DNA of 64,000 nt from Hedera helix (taxonomy: Eukaryota; Streptophyta; Magnoliopsida; Apiales; Araliaceae), in contig OX359264.1 of assembly GCA_947179155.2 (NCBI GenBank), positions 58,431,202 through 58,495,201 of the forward strand, written 5' to 3'. Positions 1 through 13,466 of this stretch are shown here, piece after piece. Numbering within the stretch: position 1 is the first letter of the stretch; every line of letters begins with the position of its first letter. The notes beneath the pieces are model-generated. The model was not told where the DNA came from. It ran no database searches and worked only from the letters and a program-made list of their open reading frames with translations. The translations under genes were made by a program, and so were the position numbers.

Positions 1-764
1 GTTTTTCTAATTTCTCTAGGTTTACTGTACGCATACTGCACCTGATTACTCCCTTCCTTGGCAAAAACAAAGACAATATACAAGTACTGGAAGGCATGTT
101 TTGATTTCTTCTACCTATTCACTGTTCTTGGAAATTGTTAGGATTTTTAAAAAAAAAAATTGTTTTGGTGGGTGTTACTTGTTAGGCAAAGTTTGATGAA
201 GCAAAGACCCTCAGTTTTTCTATTTTAGTATTGTTATTTTCCACACTTATTATTTATCGGTGCTTATGTTTGTATTTCTTCATGCAGTGCTTTCATGATT
301 GGAGATGGGAAGCTTTTAACAAATGCGCATTGTGTTGAACACAATACTCAGGTACACAGTACACTTTATAGTTCCAGTTACATTGATCACTTGGTTATAG
401 TGATTTAAAAGGAATCATTAATCTGATATTTCAGTTCATGATTTCTTAGTTGCATAAGGAGTTGAATGCCGAACACAAGCTATTGCTGCATTGAGGAGAT
501 TAATAGTTGACAAGACTAGTGATAGGAAAAAAATGGTCATGACTATGATGATGTATCCTTATTTTCCTTGTCAAAAGGGGTAGTGATTTATAAGTGGACT
601 TTTTCACAATGAAAAGAGCACTAAAAGGTCTTCAATTTAAGCTTGACATTGAATGGGGCAGCCGTAATTCGCTTGGCTCAAATCCTTACTTATATGTTTT
701 TGTTTATGACTCGTCTCTCCCGGCGTTGAATAAAATGGGCCCATCACTACCATCCTATGCTTTC

Positions 765-985
765 CGTTACTGCTTATAGTTATTGTTATGTGACCAAATC
801 TATTTAACTTGCTTTTAACATAGCACTGCATTGTCCTCCACTACTGCTACTATTTGTGGTTTTTTCCCTGCTGCGATCCTTGCAATGAGCTCCATAGAAC
901 ATATCCATTCTTTGCTTTCCTTTGCTGCTTATAGTGATGGCCATGCAACCAAATCTATTTAACTTGCTTTTACACTGCAGTGCTG
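765..985. repeat. Imperfect direct repeat in DEG2 intron
   Basis: Two copies of a segment of about 65 bp, at 765-830 and 921-985, share a long common stretch around ACCAAATCTATTTAACTTGC and the flanking GCTTATAG motif. It looks like a local duplication inside the second intron of the degenerate DEG2 gene. No function is suggested. Confidence 0.6.
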
Positions 986-3900
986 CCACTCTATGTCGTT
1001 TTTCCATGCTATAGTCTTTGGGATAATCTCTGTAGAACTTATCTATTTCAGCAAGTTTTGTTAAAGAAATTTAACACGCACATTAACCCAAGTGCTATAC
1101 CAGATTCTTATCAAGTTTCAGTAGAATACCATCATATGCTTTTAAATACCTATACAGTCTAGATTTTCCGTATCTATCCATAATAGAGTAGATAATCTCT
1201 AATTCTAGCTATACATATAACTTAAAGGAGCAATATATTCTGAACAATCTAATATTTCAAGCTTATTAATCCTGAAATTGCGAGGTGTGCTACTGCTCAA
1301 TTGTGCTGCCCTTCTTATTTGGCTGCAGGTCAAAGTGAAGAGAAGGGGAGATGATACCAAGTATGTGGCTAAGGTATCATTCATATACAAGGAAGTGTGC
1401 TTTAAAATTATGTATCTCGACTATCTTCATTGGTAATAATAATAATCACTAATGTGTGGTCAAGATGGTCTGAGCATTTAAATTTGGTAAGTTGGCATGA
1501 TCAGCCTTTAGCGGTAATGGAAGGAATGGATAATCTGTCAGGTATTTGTTAGCGAAATAGTGATTTAGATTTATTAAATTATAAAAATAAAGCTATGTAC
1601 AAACTATTTACCATTTTTATTTGCGTTGGGGTAACGTCATCTTTCAGAGAAACATACTGATGCAAATGCTAGACATTTTTCTTTTATTTCTTCTATTCTA
1701 ATTATTCTACTTTTTCCTAGATCGCGAAATTATTTTTATTCTTGTTTATACAATTACTCTTCATAAAAAATGTCGATGTCCGTTGTATGTTGGTTCAATT
1801 CCAACTGATATTCTTATTAGTTAATATCTACTCAGGCAACTGCGTTTATAGTTTTAGTATGCTTTGCAGCTGTTATTTATTTTTAATTGATAATACATAT
1901 AACAAGGTGGTTCCGACGCCAGCTTTTTAGACTTGTTGAAAATGTTCAATTTGTTCTTGGATTATGTGTTAGAGCATTTTAGATGTTTCAGCTTACTTTA
2001 TATTCAGTGATCCCATGTACAGGTTATAGCTAAAGGCGTGGAATGTGACATAGCCTTGCTTTAAGCAAAGAATTCTGGAAAGGGGCCAAGCCTCTCCATT
2101 TTGGGCACTTGCCTCATCTGCAGGTGTTCTCTCCCCCACACCCCCCACCCTCCTCAACATATTCTCCCTCAAAAGAATACTAGTTTAGATTTTTTGTTCT
2201 CATTGTATAGATTTTCATTTTGTGCTTTTATATTTTATTGCTTCCCCCATAATGGAAGTTTGATTTACCACCAGCAAACATGATAACATTTGAAGAAATT
2301 TAGTACATCCAGTCAGTGAGCTAGTCTATATTATCTGAAAGACAGATACTATAATTTTCTGGCTGGGAAACACTTCTCCCATGACTCAAGCCATTTCACC
2401 TAGTATAAGTTTGTTTGAACCCTATAGTGAACCTCCTCACTCACTAGGTCTTCACTGAACTACACTTGTCTGATCTGTCTGTCTAGAAAAATATAATATA
2501 GATGTGAAAGCAGGTAGCAAAGGTTGGATTAATTTTTATTTTTTAAAAAGTAATGTTATCAAATGGGTCTCATCCATGTGATTTGCTTAGCATGGATTAT
2601 TCAAAATACGGTTGAACATAATCTGTACCAGCTGAGGTCATGAATTTATATTCAACTAAAAATGAACGTCCGTCATATTAAAGATTAGGTCCTTCATTTG
2701 TGCTAACATGGTATAACACAAATGGGGCCAAAATTTGAGGGAGGGAATGAAAAAATATTTATGCTTGTCAAAGTGCAACCTTGTGATATAATGAACTTCT
2801 TGAGGGCTTAATTAAATATTTCATGTGATTATCTGTATATAATAGTATCATTAAGTGGCCTCTAACAGGCTGTTGGTACGCTTCTAAATAGGTCTGATTA
2901 AAGTGTAGTAGTGTACTATATGTTTTTATAAAGAGTGTTTTAAAGTGTTCTATATGCTTGTCCAGATTCCTTGACTAAAGTGTTCTATATGTTTTATTAC
3001 CCTCTTCAGTTCCTGCTTGCTATTTGCTCTGACGATTATTTTCTTTTTTTACAAGTATTTGCTCTGGTGATTATTTTGTATTTCCAGCTTCAGTTTTTTT
3101 CCTCCCTTCTAATACTGCCAAAGTTTGCTGCTACTTTTTTTTTTGTTGAAATTTGTAAACATGGGATGCTTAATGAAGATCCTAACGATTAGTTTCCAGA
3201 GCTATGAACATGATAGCTGGTTACATCTATTAAATTGTTTTCCCCCTTCACAACTGCAGGATTCAGTTACTGTTGTAGGATATCCTCTTGGAGGAGACAC
3301 CATTTCAGTAAGGGAGTTGTATCACGAATAGAGGTTTGTTTCTTTATCTCATAGATTGCCAACCTATGTGACTTTTAGTTAATTATTGACATGAAGACGA
3401 ACACTTTGATGCCTATGTGTGACTAGTGGGCCAGTAGCCCTCAAGGTGATGTTATATTGTTCTCATTTTTGTATGTACTCCATGCTATAAATTTACATTT
3501 CATGTTCAACGTTTTAATGAACGGGTGATTACTGATTGCTACTTGGCGATGCCAATTTGTGATGCTCAATTGATAAATGAGGATATTTAGCAAGTCAAAT
3601 TCGATACTTTCTAGAAGCCTCTTGTATGCCGAAAACAGATCTTCGGAAAACCTCTCTTCTACTTAATTTTGTTTGAAATTGAAGAGTCAATTGGTGAATG
3701 ATTTTTCCTCATTATAGAGTACTTTTGTAGAACCTCTATATCATTGGTTAGATTCTGCAATAATGTATCCCAATTTATGTCCTGTACCCCGCTTTCTGAC
3801 TAGAAGAATGCTATAGCCTGATATTATGATAACCTATCAACTATAATGAAGTATGTTTTGAGAGCTGCCCATATTAAATGTAGTATGTGTGATACTATTA

Positions 3901-5137
3901 CTTATTCAGTTTAGTGCAACTAACTTATTTACCCAGTCGGCAAATGCTCCAAAATTTGTTGTTGCTGATTTTTTTTTAAGCTGAAAGCATTCAAATGTAC
4001 AAAGTGCAAGAATGCAATTTTGCATTATTGTGATATGCATTATTTCTCAACCAGCAACTCTTTGAATGAGTGATTTTCATCCAATACCATCCAGCATTTC
4101 CACAGTGATACAATCAAAACTAGAAAGGCGACATTGTGGGCACATTGATGTCTTACTCCGTTTATCTTTTGTTGGCAATGACCAAATACATAAATCATCA
4201 ATGTTTTGCCACAAAATATTATGAAAGCTTTAACTTTGCCTAGATTTTCAACAAACTTAATTTTTTTTACTTGTTCTGTACTATCAGGTGACATCATATG
4301 CTCATGGATCATCTGAGTTACTGGGCATTCAAATTGATGTGGCAATAAATCCTGGTAAAACTGCATGTTAAAGAACTATATTTCCACCAATTACAGGCGA
4401 AGTTCTTCATGATATTTGTCTGTCTACTATGATTCTGTGAAACAATTTTTAGAAATTGCTTCATTTAGCTACTGTGCATCAAATTGTATCGTCTTGTTTT
4501 TCCTATTACCGCTGCTTATAGTAAATAGATTGTAGGTAATAGCGGTGGTCCTGCATTCAATGGTCAGGGAGAATGCATTGGTGTGGCATTTCAGATAGTC
4601 CTTTGTCAAAGTCTGACATATCTTTACTTGGTGTTTAACTCTGCCATATAGGCGTTGTTTGTTAAGCGTGAATGAAAGACCAGGAATGAGAAGAGAATTA
4701 CGAATAATAGATTCCTGGTTGTAATATTATTGGCATGTCTCCGTGGTTTGGGGTATCTCAACACATTGTTCAGGAATTTTAGTCAAGAGTAAATGGGCCC
4801 AAATTTTATATCATTTATTCATTTTCAGACGGTAGAAGATAATAACCACCCCAAGGTAAGGAATGAGATACCCACTCTATGTGGGAATCTCATTCACCAA
4901 TAATTATGCTTGCCTTACACAGTTCCTGAATAGCAAATACCAAAAGAGGCTATATTTAATTCTAATTCCACATAACTTCACTGGTTGATTGTCAAGTCTA
5001 ATGTTGGACCAGTTGCAATAGTTGTCAATGGAAAAAGAAAAAAAAAATAATGTCTTTTGTTTATATAATGAGAAGAACTGACGAATCAGTTGAAGCAGAT
5101 ACGTGTTAATTATATTAGTAGCAGTTAGCGGTAGTAT

Positions 5138-5172
<35 letters not shown>

Positions 5173-5173
5173 A

Positions 5174-5214
<41 letters not shown>
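5138..5214. repeat. Compound (AGT)n(ATT)n microsatellite
   Basis: A run of AGT triplets passes directly into a run of ATT triplets inside a DEG2 intron. It is simple-sequence DNA; long artificial reading frames across it are not genes. Confidence 0.9.
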
Positions 5215-5215
<1 letters not shown>

Positions 5216-8200
5216 AAGTCTCTTGACACATTGTTCCAGTCTAAGTAGTGATAGATTAATACGAGTCATTTGACATCTAATTCTTTCTGCATTGTTTATC
5301 CTATTAGTATGCCGTCTCTTCTTTGTTTATCACCTTTTCACAAGGCATTTGCTTTAGGTGTACAGATCAGAAGACGTTGAAAATATTGGATATGTGATTC
5401 CAACTACAGTTGTTTCTCATTTTCTGGATGACTATGAGAGGAATGGAAAGTAAACTGGTGAGATTGTTTTTATAGATTGTTATTCATATTATATACATCC
5501 AGATTGGCAAGGTGTTGATTAATGATTATTGAACATGAATTTTTCTTATTTCTATCAATACATTCTTGGTACTTTATGCTCATGAACTGTTTATTGGTAT
5601 TAGGTTGTGGACTAAATATGTGTTTAAAATGTTTTATTTGAATGGTGATGATGCCTACTAATACGTAGTGCTCAAGATTGCTTTGCAAAAACATGTTATA
5701 GGCATATGGTTATTAGCTTAAAAATTAATTGTAATAACACCTATTATTAGTACTAGGAGATTGGGGCCCACGCACCGCATGTGTAATTTATATTATATTT
5801 CAGAATAAAAATTCTAACTTGGAGGATAAAATAGAAACATTATTAAATTCAGAGGGTAAAATTTGAAGATATTTAAATTTAGGGGCTAAGATTGTAGATT
5901 TTTAAACTTAGAGGCTAAATTAGAGCATATAGTTTGGGGAGGCCTCGTGCTTTCTGTCGCAACCTGGTCCTCCGGCTTTATAAATAACATAATACATGCA
6001 ACCTTGGCACCTTCTTACTTTTGTTCTATACAACCTACTGTCAGGATGAAATATTTTTGTATTGATTTTTCAGCAGTATCCACTCTACACTTGTTAGTAC
6101 TTTTTCTTTTTCCTTTTTGATGGAAAAATCTCAGGAATTATTAATATATAATCTTCGTCTTTCGGCAAATTTGCTGCCTATGGATTCTAGGGCTCATTGG
6201 TGTTTAATTATTAAATCTTCGCTTGTTTTCTTACAGTTCCTCATTTTCTTACAGTCATTCTATCCTTTGATTCTTGTTACTGTGTTATTTCCTCAAATTG
6301 CTTTGGATTTCTGTTCATACTTGTTCGTCAACACACACTAACCGCTTGTGCACGATCCCATTCCACATCTAAATAGACACTAATAAGATGAGTTATAATA
6401 ATATTTTCATGAGATTGTCATCTGACATGGAATCATACCAAATAATTATCTATACTTCAATTTTCAGGTTTCCCTTGCCATGGGGTCTTGTTGCAAAAAT
6501 TGGAGAATCCAGCGCTACATGCCTGCTTAAAAGTACCATCTATTGAGGTTCATCTCTTTATCTAGCTAGAAAATAGTACAGAAAAGTTTTAACAGTTGAC
6601 TTGTTCAAAGTTTTGAATTCAAGTCTACTTCTGTCAAATGGTAGCAATCAGCATGCTACATAAATGCTTGTTGAGCTGATCAATGTTAAATTCTTAAAGA
6701 AAATTCATTTCCAATATTACATTCCTTTGAATAATAATGAGGGATGCCTCTCTCTCAGTTATTATTTTTTTGTCTAGCCGCTAGCGTCTTGCTTTTATCT
6801 TGCTAGTATGAGTTCGGTTATTATTCTCTCTCGAAAATCTCCCATGATGTCTGTTTTTGCAGGGTGTTCTTGTGCGGAGAGTTGAGCGTACCTCTGGTGC
6901 CAGTAATGTTCTGAAGGAGGTAGGCTACTTTTTATAACTCAAGAGTTTACAGGACAATTTTGATATAATTTATATGGTCATCGGGATGGAAGGCTTGACC
7001 ATTTATTACTTGCTTCTTATTAACGTTCCTTTATCATGGAACTGCTTTAGAAATAAGTACTGTGGTTGAAATATGATCAGAGAAGAATGGTGGAAATCAA
7101 ATATAAGGGGAAAGAAAGTTAGTCCACAACTTAGAGGAGCTATAAAAAATTATCATGCATAATGAGAGATGTTTAAAATTATAATATGATTGAGGTAAAG
7201 GGTTGTTGGATGGATAGACTCTGACAGGATATATGATGTGGAATGTGGAGCTGAGAAGGAATTACCAACTTTGTCACGAGTTGTCAGGGATAAGAAGATG
7301 GCCTTAGGCTGGTAGCGGGAAGGCGGTTTATTTCTCACAGAATGGGCTTGAGTGGAACCACTAAATTGAAAAATGGAACCTGCTAACGAGTTGTTAGGGA
7401 AGGTGAGTTGAGTGGTATGAAAATAGTATCGATCTATATTCTTAGTGGGATTTTGTATGAAGGGATGAGAGCACTTGGGAATAGCTCCTTTGTGTTTGTG
7501 TTAGTGCATAAGATCCTGATGAAAGTAGAAGATCAGTTGAGGGAAGGGGCTGCCAATTGCTAGGATGAATGTTATTTTTTGAAGACATTTTTCCTGGGCT
7601 TCAGAGAAATTCATTGCATGTTTCCTTTCTCAGTTGTCAATCTTTTGAGAGGTATCTTCTCTGAGGTAGATGGAGAGTCTTGTATATGCTATGATTGAAT
7701 GGCTTGCAACCCTTTCTCTGGTTTACTTGTATATGCTTTGATTGAATGGCTTGCCAGCCCTTTCTCTGGTTTTTTGGAGGAGTTATCAAATATGCATATT
7801 CTGAGAACTCTACTTATTCTTTCAGTTTCTTGCTTTCTCAGGGGGATGTGATTGTGAGCTTTGATGGTGTTCATGTCGGGTGTGAAGGGACAGTGCCTTT
7901 TCGATCTACTGAATGCATTGCATTTTGCTACCTCATTAGTCAAAAGTAAAGTTCTTGGTTCTCTGTGGAAATTGATTATAAACATCTTTTTCCTTCCCAT
8001 GACATATATATTCTATCAGTCGTATTTATTCTGAACTTCTAAATTCGGGGAACATTCCAAAGTTACACATTTTTTGCTGTCTTGCCAAAATGATGTAGGA
8101 TGTCTGCAACTGGGTTTTGTTATAGCAAACACAAACCTTGTACTATTTTTATATTACGTAACCTCCTATATCTATGAAGGAGATTCTGCTGCGATATCCC

Positions 8201-10095
8201 CTGCACTCATGGCTTGTCCTTGAATATTCCTCTGTGCTACCATTTTTTTTCCCGTCTTATATTCCTTTCTTAGATATTCAGTCACCCTTCTACCGTTCTG
8301 TTTATTTTTTCTTTGGTGGACATACTCATGGGATGTCCGTGTTATATAATAGCCTTCTTTCTTCGAACTTATCTTTAAATTTTTCCTCGTATCTTAGTTT
8401 TTCAATTTCATCTGTTAAGAGCTTACTTAAATTTTCTGCTTAAAAGTTTTCCCCGGTTCAGATTCACAGGCGATTTAGCAGAGATTGGTATTATTAGAGC
8501 AGGGACTTTTATGAAAGTTCAGGCAGCTCTAACTCCACGTGTACACTTGGTATGTGGTGATAAACTTGATGCTGATGATGCAATACCTTCTTGAGAATGC
8601 AATTCTATCTTTCAGTAGTGACTTATTGTATTTGGTGTGTACAACTTTAGGTTCCATATCACATTGAAGGAGGTCAGCCTTCATATTTGATAGTCGCTGG
8701 TTTGGTGTTCACACCACTGTCAGAACCATTAATAGAGTATGTTTCATTATATTTTTGTAATATAATTTCCCTTCAACCAATATATAATTGATCTAAGATT
8801 GCTAATAATGCTAATAACAAGCTAATATGTTCATTTTTTCCCTTACAGCGAGGAATGTGAAGACAGCATAGGGGTAAGTCGTCATTGATTGTTCAAACCT
8901 TTTTAAGATCATATTACTACTAGTATTACAGCTAGTAATGGAAAGACAGCATTATTTATGCTTCAAAGATGATAACTTGTCTCTCTTTGGTTAGTTGAAA
9001 CTACTGGCGAAGGCACGCTACTCTTTGGCAAGATATAAAGGGGAACAGATTGTGGTTCTATCACAGGTAGGTTCATTTTGAACATATATACGACTGACTC
9101 TCTCTTTCTCTCTGTCTCCCTCCCTCCATTCACCATCTCAAAGCAACTGAGAATCTCGAGAAATTATCTTTTACCTAACTCTTCTTCATATAGCTCAAGA
9201 AGATAGCCAACTTCCTTATGCTTTTACTGTGAATTGTAAATGGCTGGTTATACTATAGGATTTAGCCTTTTTGTTAATCGGCTATTCCCTCTTATAGGTC
9301 TTAGCAAATGAAGTAAACACTGGATACGAGAATATAAGCAACGAGCAGGCAAGTTTTTGTTGCCACTTTGAGTTTTAAAAGCTACTGTTGATTTGTTCGG
9401 GCAGCATTTCAAAATACTCATAAACTTGCAGGTTTTGAAATTCAATGGGACAGGAATAAAAAATATATACCATCTAGCTCATCTGGTTGATTGTAAGTCC
9501 CACAATCTCATCTGTTAAGTACTTCTCAATCAGAATTACCGTGATCTCACATTAGTGTTTTGCTCAGCATGCGAGGACAAGTATTTAGTTTTGAATTCGA
9601 AGAAAATTACTTGGCCATTTTGGAAAGAGAGGCGTCTTCAGTTGCCTCTCCCTGCATCTTAAAAGACTATGGAATTCCTTCCGAAAGATCTTCTGATCTT
9701 TTGGAGCCATATGTAGACATCATTGAAGAAAACCAAGCAACTGATGCACAAAATTTTGGTGATCCTCCAGTTTCAAGTTCGGAGTTTGGCTTTGACGGGC
9801 TTCTTTGGGCGTAATCCGTACCTTTCAAAGTTCATTCTACATTCTCTCGGCAGCCATAATTCAAAAGTCTGACCACAGCTTGCAATTTGTTGGAAATCAG
9901 CTAATCCATAGGATCTTCTGGTCACCTTTTCTGTAAAATTGGTTTGTCATCTGATATTTTTTATCTGAAAATTTTGCATTAGAGGGTAGATAAATTATTG
10001 GGGAAGAGGTCTGTACTTCAAGTAACAGCTGCTCCCTGTTATGTTTTTGTTGAGAAATGAATACTGTATTCATTTTTTTATGATTAATGATATAG

Positions 10096-10101
10096 AATAA
10101 A
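10096..10101 (+). terminator. Candidate poly(A) signal downstream of DEG2
   Basis: AATAAA lies about 280 bp past the DEG2 stop codon, in a T-rich context. It fits a plant near-upstream element but is not proof of use. Confidence 0.4.
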
Positions 10102-10622
10102 ATGTCTCGGTTTGCTTACTTTACGTCATTTTTTTGGGGCTATAATGACACCCATTAGTCTCCTTGACCCATACCTTAAAATGGAGCAAAATCAAAGAGA
10201 GGAAAATAAAAGAGCCCATGTAGAACTACAATTTCAGGGCCTTTGATTTAATAATTAGTTTGAATATTCAGGCTAGCTGAAATAGTATCAAATAACATTC
10301 AAATTACACTTTTTAGCATGTGTATATATATATTGGTGCGATTTTTCATTAGTAACTGTTGTTATAATTAAATGCGCAATTTGTTCTTTAACGATTTCCA
10401 TTGATTATGATTTTTTTGGTTTGGTTTTACAGTTTTTTAAGGGTTTTTTGCTCACCCAACTAGAGAAAAAAATACAATTTCAAACGTATTATTAAGTTTA
10501 AAAATTCACGAGTTTCTTGATTTCGTTGTGCGTCCATAGCAGCTCCATATAAACCTCTTCTTCCCAGTCCTGCACAAAATAATCCTCTCCCGTTTTGGAA
10601 GCCCAACATCATTCATAAGGTA

Positions 10623-10838
10623 ATTGTCTCCCTGTCCAAGTCATTAAATTTAATTCCATAAGTCAATATTACCTTTCTAAAATTTATTAAAAAGATAAGA
10701 GAGAAACAAATTAGACTTTAATCACAAAGAATAATATAAAAAAATAAAGCATTTAATACTTTTTTAAAATTTACAAATGACAAATAAAAAAGAACAAAAA
10801 TCTCTCTAAAAAGACGAATAAAAAGGGACAGAGGAAGT
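10623..10838. mobile_element. Stowaway-like (Tc1/mariner) MITE
   Basis: The left end contains CTCCCTGTCC and the right end GGGACAGAGGAAGTA, imperfect inverted copies resembling the consensus Stowaway terminus (CTCCCTCCGTCCC), next to TA dinucleotides. The interior is AT-rich and non-coding. The ends are decayed, so boundaries are approximate. Confidence 0.5.
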
Positions 10839-11504
10839 AATTGATATTATCATAGAAAAAATAATATTATTAGAACAATGTATTTAATGATATTTTTGTA
10901 TTTTTTTTAACCACACTTACTATTTTAATTGATAGTTTAACACATTAAACAGCACTTGTTATTCTATCAATAAGAAAAGTAATTATTTATTTTTCTCGTA
11001 TGTATTTATGTACTATAGGTTCCACCGTTATCTATTTTCTTACAAGAAAGTTTTGCACTCAAATCTCATCCTGCATTTTTAACAAGATTTTGCGTCAAGA
11101 AAAATATTTAAGCCTATTTTTTTATTAATTATAATGTTAACCAAACACTAACCAAAAAGTAAATTTGTTTCTTTATTTATTTTTTTCAGTACTTTCCATT
11201 ACTTTATTTTTCATGAAAATTATTTGTCCATATAGAATTCTAGGCATCCAAACAGAATCCTACCATTTCTACTTTATTACATGTTCTTGAGGTGAGCACA
11301 TTATAATATTTTGGATTTTATTTTTATTTTATGAATCCCATGCCTGTAAAATAAATAGCTTATAATCCATATATAGAATCTAAGAAGTACGAGTACTATT
11401 TATTTATTTTTCCCTTCCCCCTCAGCTTTACATGTATAGAAATGTTTGTCTGGCAAGAGAAAAGAAGGTGGTGTTTTCCAAGTTCAGCAACCCACCACCC
11501 CATC

Positions 11505-12117
11505 TAGGCACGAACAAGGAATTGAATTATTCTCAAAATCGTATTAAAAATTGTACAAATCGCACTAATTAAAATTGCACCAACAGTTTTGGTGTATGTG
11601 ACTATTTTACGTGGGTTGAAAAATCGCAAAAGAGGTTTGGGTTTGGTTTCTAGACGAAACCGTATGCAATAAACCACACCGCACCATGTACTGTCAAAAT
11701 GGAGCATATTAAAAAGTATTATTATAATATACAAATATTTAAAATTGTCTCAAATTATAATTATTTCTGTTTAGAATTTTCATATACAAAGAGAGAACAT
11801 TATTCATGTTTTCAAGTTCTATTTTACTTTTATTTAGACAAAACATTGTCATTATAAGTAAAGTTGTGTGTGATTGTGTGTTATTAAAGTGATATTTAAT
11901 ATTGTGTGATATTAATTTGTTAATTTAAATTACATAAAATTTAATTATTTCAATTGATTTTAAAATTGAAACCGCACCAAATGAAGCCACACCGCACGGT
12001 TCAAAATCGCACTGCACTAATCACAAATAATTTTATGTACGGTTTTAAATTTGTAAAACAGCACCTAAATGATTTCGCATGCGATTTAAATTTCAAACCA
12101 CATTATATTCCCCCCTA
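11505..12117. mobile_element. hAT-type MITE, about 610 bp
   Basis: The element begins TAGGCACG and ends CCCCCCTA, with many copies of CCGCACC/GCGGTTT-type motifs inside, common in plant hAT MITEs. The flanking 8-mers ACCCCATC (11497-11504) and TCCCCATG (12118-12125) match at six of eight positions, as expected for an old hAT target duplication. No transposase is present. Confidence 0.5.
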
Positions 12118-12528
12118 TCCCCATGCTTCTGAATACTATTCAGTGAGCGTCCCACAAACAAAAATAAATAAATTTCATGGACAATAAATATAATTAACAA
12201 AAAAACAAGCATTTGGGAAAAAGACAGAGGCAACAGCATCATCTCCATGTGTTTCACCAATATAAATCGAATATCAATCTTGTCCCTTTGTTAAACATGC
12301 CTAGCTGTTTCATCAGATTCCACCATCCCTTTTGCCACCTTTCATTCCATCCCCACCCACCATCACTTTTTCTTTACCTTTCCCATTTCTCCTTTTTAAC
12401 CCTCCCAAATCAATCATTCCATAATCACTCTTCACTCACTCCCATATTTTTCTTCTCTCTCTCTCTCTCTCTTCTTTATCTCTCTATAAAGATATACAAA
12501 TTGATTAGAGTTCTTGGCAGCATCATTA

Positions 12529-12921
12529 ATGGCTGCCAAATGGTCAATTATCTTGGCGTTGACAATGGTTTTTTCACTAGTAGACTCATCAGAAGTACCC
12601 ATTTCTGTAATTTCAGCTGCACCTGCACTTCTGCCATTTGAGCCTCCTCTATCATCTCCTCCAGCTCCAAGCCCAGCTCTCTCTCCAGACATTACTCCTC
12701 TATTTCCTTCACCAGCAGGCCCTTCTCCAGCTGAATCCTCACTGCCCATTATTCCCTCCAGCCCAAGTCCTCCAAATCCAGATGAAATGATTGCTCCTGG
12801 CCCAATTGTGGCCTTTCCACCATCGGGGCATATGCCGGATTCCTCGGCATTCAGTCTCAATGCATTTGGGTATCCAAGTTCAGTGATGCTACTTCTATGG
12901 TTAGCAGCAGTTTTTCGTTAA
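12529..12921 (+). CDS. Classical arabinogalactan protein (AGP26/27-like)
   Basis: A 130-residue secreted cell-surface proteoglycan backbone. Seen: an N-terminal hydrophobic signal peptide (about residues 1-24, MAAKWSIILALT then VFSLVDSS); a Pro/Ser/Ala-rich middle with AP, SP and PP pairs where prolines would be hydroxylated and carry arabinogalactan; the block PSSPSPPNPD also found in AGP26/27-type proteins; and a C-terminal hydrophobic tail (VMLLLWLAAVF) fitting a GPI-anchor signal. The ATG at 12529 puts the signal peptide at the very N-terminus; the in-frame TTG upstream is not a plausible start. Single exon. A CT-rich leader lies just upstream. The class is clear; the exact orthologue is less so. 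Confidence 0.85.
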   Translation: MAAKWSIILALTMVFSLVDSSEVPISVISAAPALLPFEPPLSSPPAPSPALSPDITPLFPSPAGPSPAESSLPIIPSSPSPPNPDEMIAPGPIVAFPPSGHMPDSSAFSLNAFGYPSSVMLLLWLAAVFR

Positions 12922-13402
12922 GACAGCTTTTTGGAGTATAAAGGTTCTTGAAGCTTTATTTGTGATAAGTATTATTGTGATTTCACCTTTACTTTCCTTC
13001 GTAGAACTTTTAGTTTTTGCCCTCTTCAAGTATAATATGTTTATTGGATGGTTATTGAGGTGTGTGACAATGTACACAGCTATCATTTTCTTGCAGTCAT
13101 TCCTCTCCTTTTTCCTTTTCAATTTTATTTATTCGTCTTTCTGATTCAGTGGAAAGGTTGTAAAGTGTTTTTTCATGATTATATATTTTATTAAATTTGG
13201 ATGAATAACTATAATTCATCATAATTATTATGATAAATCAGTGTGGATATAACTGCCGAAGTAAAAGAAAAAACAATCAGAGTATGATTAAGCTGAACAA
13301 AGAACACGAACAGGGTGCAGGTAGAGTAAACACAGAAATTGAAAAGGCTCTCATAATTCCTTTCCAAGTTCCAATGAAAACAAGAATTAATCACTAATAA
13401 GA

Positions 13403-13466
<64 letters not shown>

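Larger units (their letters stand above)
20..9814 (+). pseudogene. DEG2: DEG2-like chloroplast serine protease, degenerate gene copy, 5' end outside window
   Basis: Family role: plant DEG2 is a HtrA-type (trypsin-fold plus PDZ) serine protease of chloroplast thylakoids. Seen: exons at 20-93, 288-351, 1329-1373, 2023-2123, 3260-3333, 4288-4354, 4536-4594, 5358-5457, 6468-6547, 6863-6919, 7842-7945, 8462-8549, 8651-8736, 8849-8873, 8995-9066, 9298-9348, 9432-9492 and 9568-9814. The triad is still readable: His in NAHCV, Asp in CDIALL, Ser in GNSGG. Lesions: exon 2023-2123 has lost about 7 nt and meets TAA at 2062; exon 3260-3333 has lost about 4 nt after DTISV; the donor after 4594 reads AT; TAA at 5451-5453 replaces a codon after NGK; one nt is missing near 9590. 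Introns are kept, so this is not a retrocopy. The 20-93 and 9298-9348 exons have GC donors. Identity is near certain. Pseudogene status is a strong inference; assembly indels could explain some lesions but not the nonsense codon. Confidence 0.88.
9815..12528. other. Spacer between DEG2 copy and AGP gene
   Basis: AT-rich non-coding DNA. The first 300 bp are the probable DEG2 3' UTR; then come a Stowaway-like and a hAT-like MITE (listed separately). The last 150 bp before 12529 hold a CT-rich leader (about 12455-12482) belonging to the arabinogalactan protein gene. No other coding sequence is recognised. Confidence 0.7.

Noticed and set aside
4904..5269. 121-codon minus-strand frame rich in Ile and Leu
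   Set aside because: It is a translation of the (AGT)n(ATT)n microsatellite in a DEG2 intron.
5760..5960. Repeated GAGG(G/A)TAAAAT and AGGGGCTAA motifs in a DEG2 intron considered as an LTR fragment
   Set aside because: No ends, primer site or target duplication could be defined.
12432..12860. 142-codon minus-strand Gly-rich frame
   Set aside because: Antisense shadow of the Pro-rich arabinogalactan protein gene.
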